Assembly: GCF_000455225.1 (NCBI RefSeq)
Contig: NZ_HF954537.1
Span: 1,147,416 to 1,187,328 of the forward strand
DNA length: 39,913 nucleotides
Direction: 5' to 3'
Source: Megasphaera massiliensis
GTDB taxonomy: Bacteria > Bacillota > Negativicutes > Veillonellales > Megasphaeraceae
Shown here: in pieces, positions 38,885 to 39,913 of the stretch
Numbering within the stretch: the first letter of the stretch is position 1
Layout of the letters: each line of letters starts with the position of its first letter
Translations under genes and position numbers: made by a program
The notes under the pieces: generated by a model
What the model was told of the DNA's origin: nothing
What the model saw: the letters and a program-made list of their open reading frames with translations, nothing else
Database searches by the model: none

Positions 38885-39319
38885 TCAGAAAAAGTCATCG
38901 TCATGCCGTTCCTCATAAGGATCGGCATAGTAGCTGTCATCGTCCGGTGCATCCCAGTTGCCGTCATAGTCCCGTTCTTCCCGGCTCCGGTGATGGCCAT
39001 GGATTTCATGGTAGATCATCGACGCCGTAAAGGCTGCCATGAAGGCTTCATCGGTCCCCGTATCCGGATGGTCGTCTTTCGGCACTGACGGCCGTTCATG
39101 AAGGGCCTTTAAAGCCTTGTTCTTTTTTTCAGCTTCAGCCTTTTGTTCGGCTTCGGCCTTTTTCTTCATCCCCGGCAAGAGAGCCAAATACAGGGCGATC
39201 AAGGTAAGCGCCGCCGCCCCGATGGCATAAATCGGTTCCGTCATATCAAAAATCCAGATATACAGTTTCGTCAGTCCCAGCATGATGACAAACAGCGTAA
39301 CAAAAACAGAAAAGGGCAT
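38885..39319 (-). CDS. Small membrane protein with charged C-terminal tail
   Basis: A 144-residue protein I do not recognise. Two hydrophobic helices occupy about residues 3-21 and 29-48. A Lys/Glu/Ala-rich, coiled-coil-like stretch (KKKAEAEQKAEAEKKNKALKA) and a low-complexity, acidic and aromatic tail rich in Asp, Tyr and His (YADPYEERHDDDFF) follow. The cytoplasmic tail is probable, since the basic segment follows helix 2. The preferred start is ATG 39319 (MPFSVFVTLF); an ATG at 39334 has a poorer site and upstream frames lack support. It is monocistronic, with a possible -10 TATAAT at 39356-39361 and its own terminator. Confidence 0.68.
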   Translation of the reverse strand: MPFSVFVTLFVIMLGLTKLYIWIFDMTEPIYAIGAAALTLIALYLALLPGMKKKAEAEQKAEAEKKNKALKALHERPSVPKDDHPDTGTDEAFMAAFTASMIYHEIHGHHRSREERDYDGNWDAPDDDSYYADPYEERHDDDFF

Positions 39320-39465
39320 AATCCCATCTCCCATCCGATTCGCACTCTTTTTTCTATTATAACACGATTCGATATGGACCGGCAGATTTCTTACCTGATT
39401 TCGAGGGGAACTTCCCTTTTTCTGGTACAAACTTATATTTTTATGATAAAATAAGAACACATCTA

Positions 39466-39471
39466 TATAAT
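39466..39471 (+). promoter_or_regulatory. Candidate -10 element of the ACT protein gene
   Basis: TATAAT lies about 27 bp before ATG 39498, so transcription would begin near 39478 with AAAGGGG in the leader. A second option is an extended -10, TGA then TAAAAT, at 39444-39452. Neither has a good -35. Confidence 0.35.
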
Positions 39472-39497
39472 TTATCGTGAAAGGGGATTCTTATTTC

Positions 39498-39908
39498 ATG
39501 CTCCATCAAGTTTCTGTCTTCGCTGAAAACAACAAGGGCACCCTGCGCAAGATGACCTCCATTTTGGCCGATGCCAATATCAACATCTACACCATGCTGG
39601 CCAATGACAGCGCCGAATTCGGCATCATCCGCCTCATCGTTACCGATCCGGAACTGGCCGTCCAAGAGCTGAAAAAAGCCGGTTACCAGTGCCATATGGA
39701 CCGCGTCGTCGCCGTCGAAATGGGCGATACGCCGGGCTGCCTGGATAAAATTCTCGACCATCTCTGCCAGGCCAACGTCGCCATCGACTACTTGTACATT
39801 TCTTACAACCGCCAGACGGCAACGCCGGTAGCCATCTTCAAGACCCGGGAAATGGAAACAGAAACCTTCCTGCGGGGCAAAGGTTATCGTCTCCTCGATA
39901 CATTCTAA
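39498..39908 (+). CDS. Tandem ACT-domain amino-acid-binding protein
   Basis: A 136-residue cytoplasmic protein made of two ACT domains. The first (about 1-66) is MLHQVSVFAENNKGTLRKM with LADANINIYTML. The second (about 68-136) has VVAVEMGDTPGCLDKILDHL followed by ANVAIDYLYISY. The DTPGCL turn is a typical ligand-binding ACT loop. Similar stand-alone proteins in anaerobes are often encoded beside phenylacetate-CoA ligase or indolepyruvate:ferredoxin oxidoreductase genes, which could lie beyond the right edge. Start ATG 39498 follows AAAGGGG; the GTG at 39477 lies ahead of that site and is unlikely. The stop is five bases before the window end. Confidence 0.85.
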   Translation: MLHQVSVFAENNKGTLRKMTSILADANINIYTMLANDSAEFGIIRLIVTDPELAVQELKKAGYQCHMDRVVAVEMGDTPGCLDKILDHLCQANVAIDYLYISYNRQTATPVAIFKTREMETETFLRGKGYRLLDTF

Positions 39909-39913
39909 AAAAA

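Noticed and set aside
1-39913. tRNA or rRNA genes, insertion sequences, prophage genes and CRISPR arrays.
   Set aside because: Scanning the intergenic gaps showed no cloverleaf, transposase, attachment site or regularly spaced repeat array. The gaps are short and are explained by promoters and terminators.

Overview
The window reads as chromosomal housekeeping DNA from an anaerobic, low-GC-phylum (Firmicutes) bacterium with moderate GC content. It is most consistent with the Negativicutes (Veillonellaceae, Megasphaera-like). The support is a single-chain pyruvate:ferredoxin oxidoreductase, separate cobalamin nucleotide-loop genes, a Firmicutes-style argR-recN / xseAB-ispA-tlyA-nadK cluster, paired Asp23/Gls24 proteins next to nusB and efp, and a tandem-ACT protein. 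The genus is an inference from gene content and style; no rRNA is present to test it. No tRNA, rRNA, insertion sequence, prophage or CRISPR array was seen.

Layout. (1) 45-2946, minus strand: the lysine/diaminopimelate operon dapB-asd-dapA, with its own consensus promoter and a terminator. (2) 2974-13590, minus: a long, tightly packed block reading pepP-like peptidase, efp, a terminator, two Asp23/Gls24 proteins, nusB, a TsaD/Kae1-like paralogue, xseA, xseB, ispA, tlyA, nadK, mnmM-like methyltransferase, argR, recN. Many junctions overlap (ATGA, TGATG). (3) 13623-17644, minus: an acidic unknown protein, a MoaB/MogA-like protein, cobU, cobS, a hairpin, a cobC-like phosphatase and an RsuA-type pseudouridine synthase. 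(4) 17651-19136, plus: a divergently transcribed pair, a small secreted protein and a membrane-anchored protein with a DEDDh exonuclease fold that lacks most catalytic residues. (5) 19166-21765: rpsD, a nitroreductase, a small GNAT-type protein and a histidine phosphatase. (6) 21833-25468, minus: the PFOR gene, with a strong promoter flanked by repeated ACGT boxes. (7) 25596-31226, minus: cca, a PASTA-containing class B PBP, folD, cfa, ended by an 18-bp hairpin. The FolD lacks the usual cyclohydrolase Lys and Gln. (8) 31251-33168, plus: cobalamin adenosyltransferase and an M20 amidohydrolase. (9) 33146-35263: a HAD phosphatase divergent from a CDF transporter with an N-D-D-D metal site (manganese-type). 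(10) 35262-39908: dnaE, a small membrane protein, and a tandem-ACT protein at the right edge.

How the genes fit together. Amino-acid and cell-wall precursor supply (dap operon, PBP) sits beside translation and RNA quality genes (efp, nusB, rpsD, tlyA, mnmM, pseudouridine synthase, cca). DNA replication and repair genes (dnaE, recN, xseAB) and isoprenoid and NADP supply (ispA, nadK) are interleaved with these. Cobalamin completion (cobU, cobS, cobC-like, adenosyltransferase) and PFOR fit a fermentative anaerobe using B12 enzymes and ferredoxin. The most unusual items are the degenerate membrane-tethered exonuclease with its secreted partner, the FolD active-site substitutions, and the repeat architecture around the PFOR promoter. 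No large undescribed multi-gene system (defence, biosynthetic or mobile) was evident.
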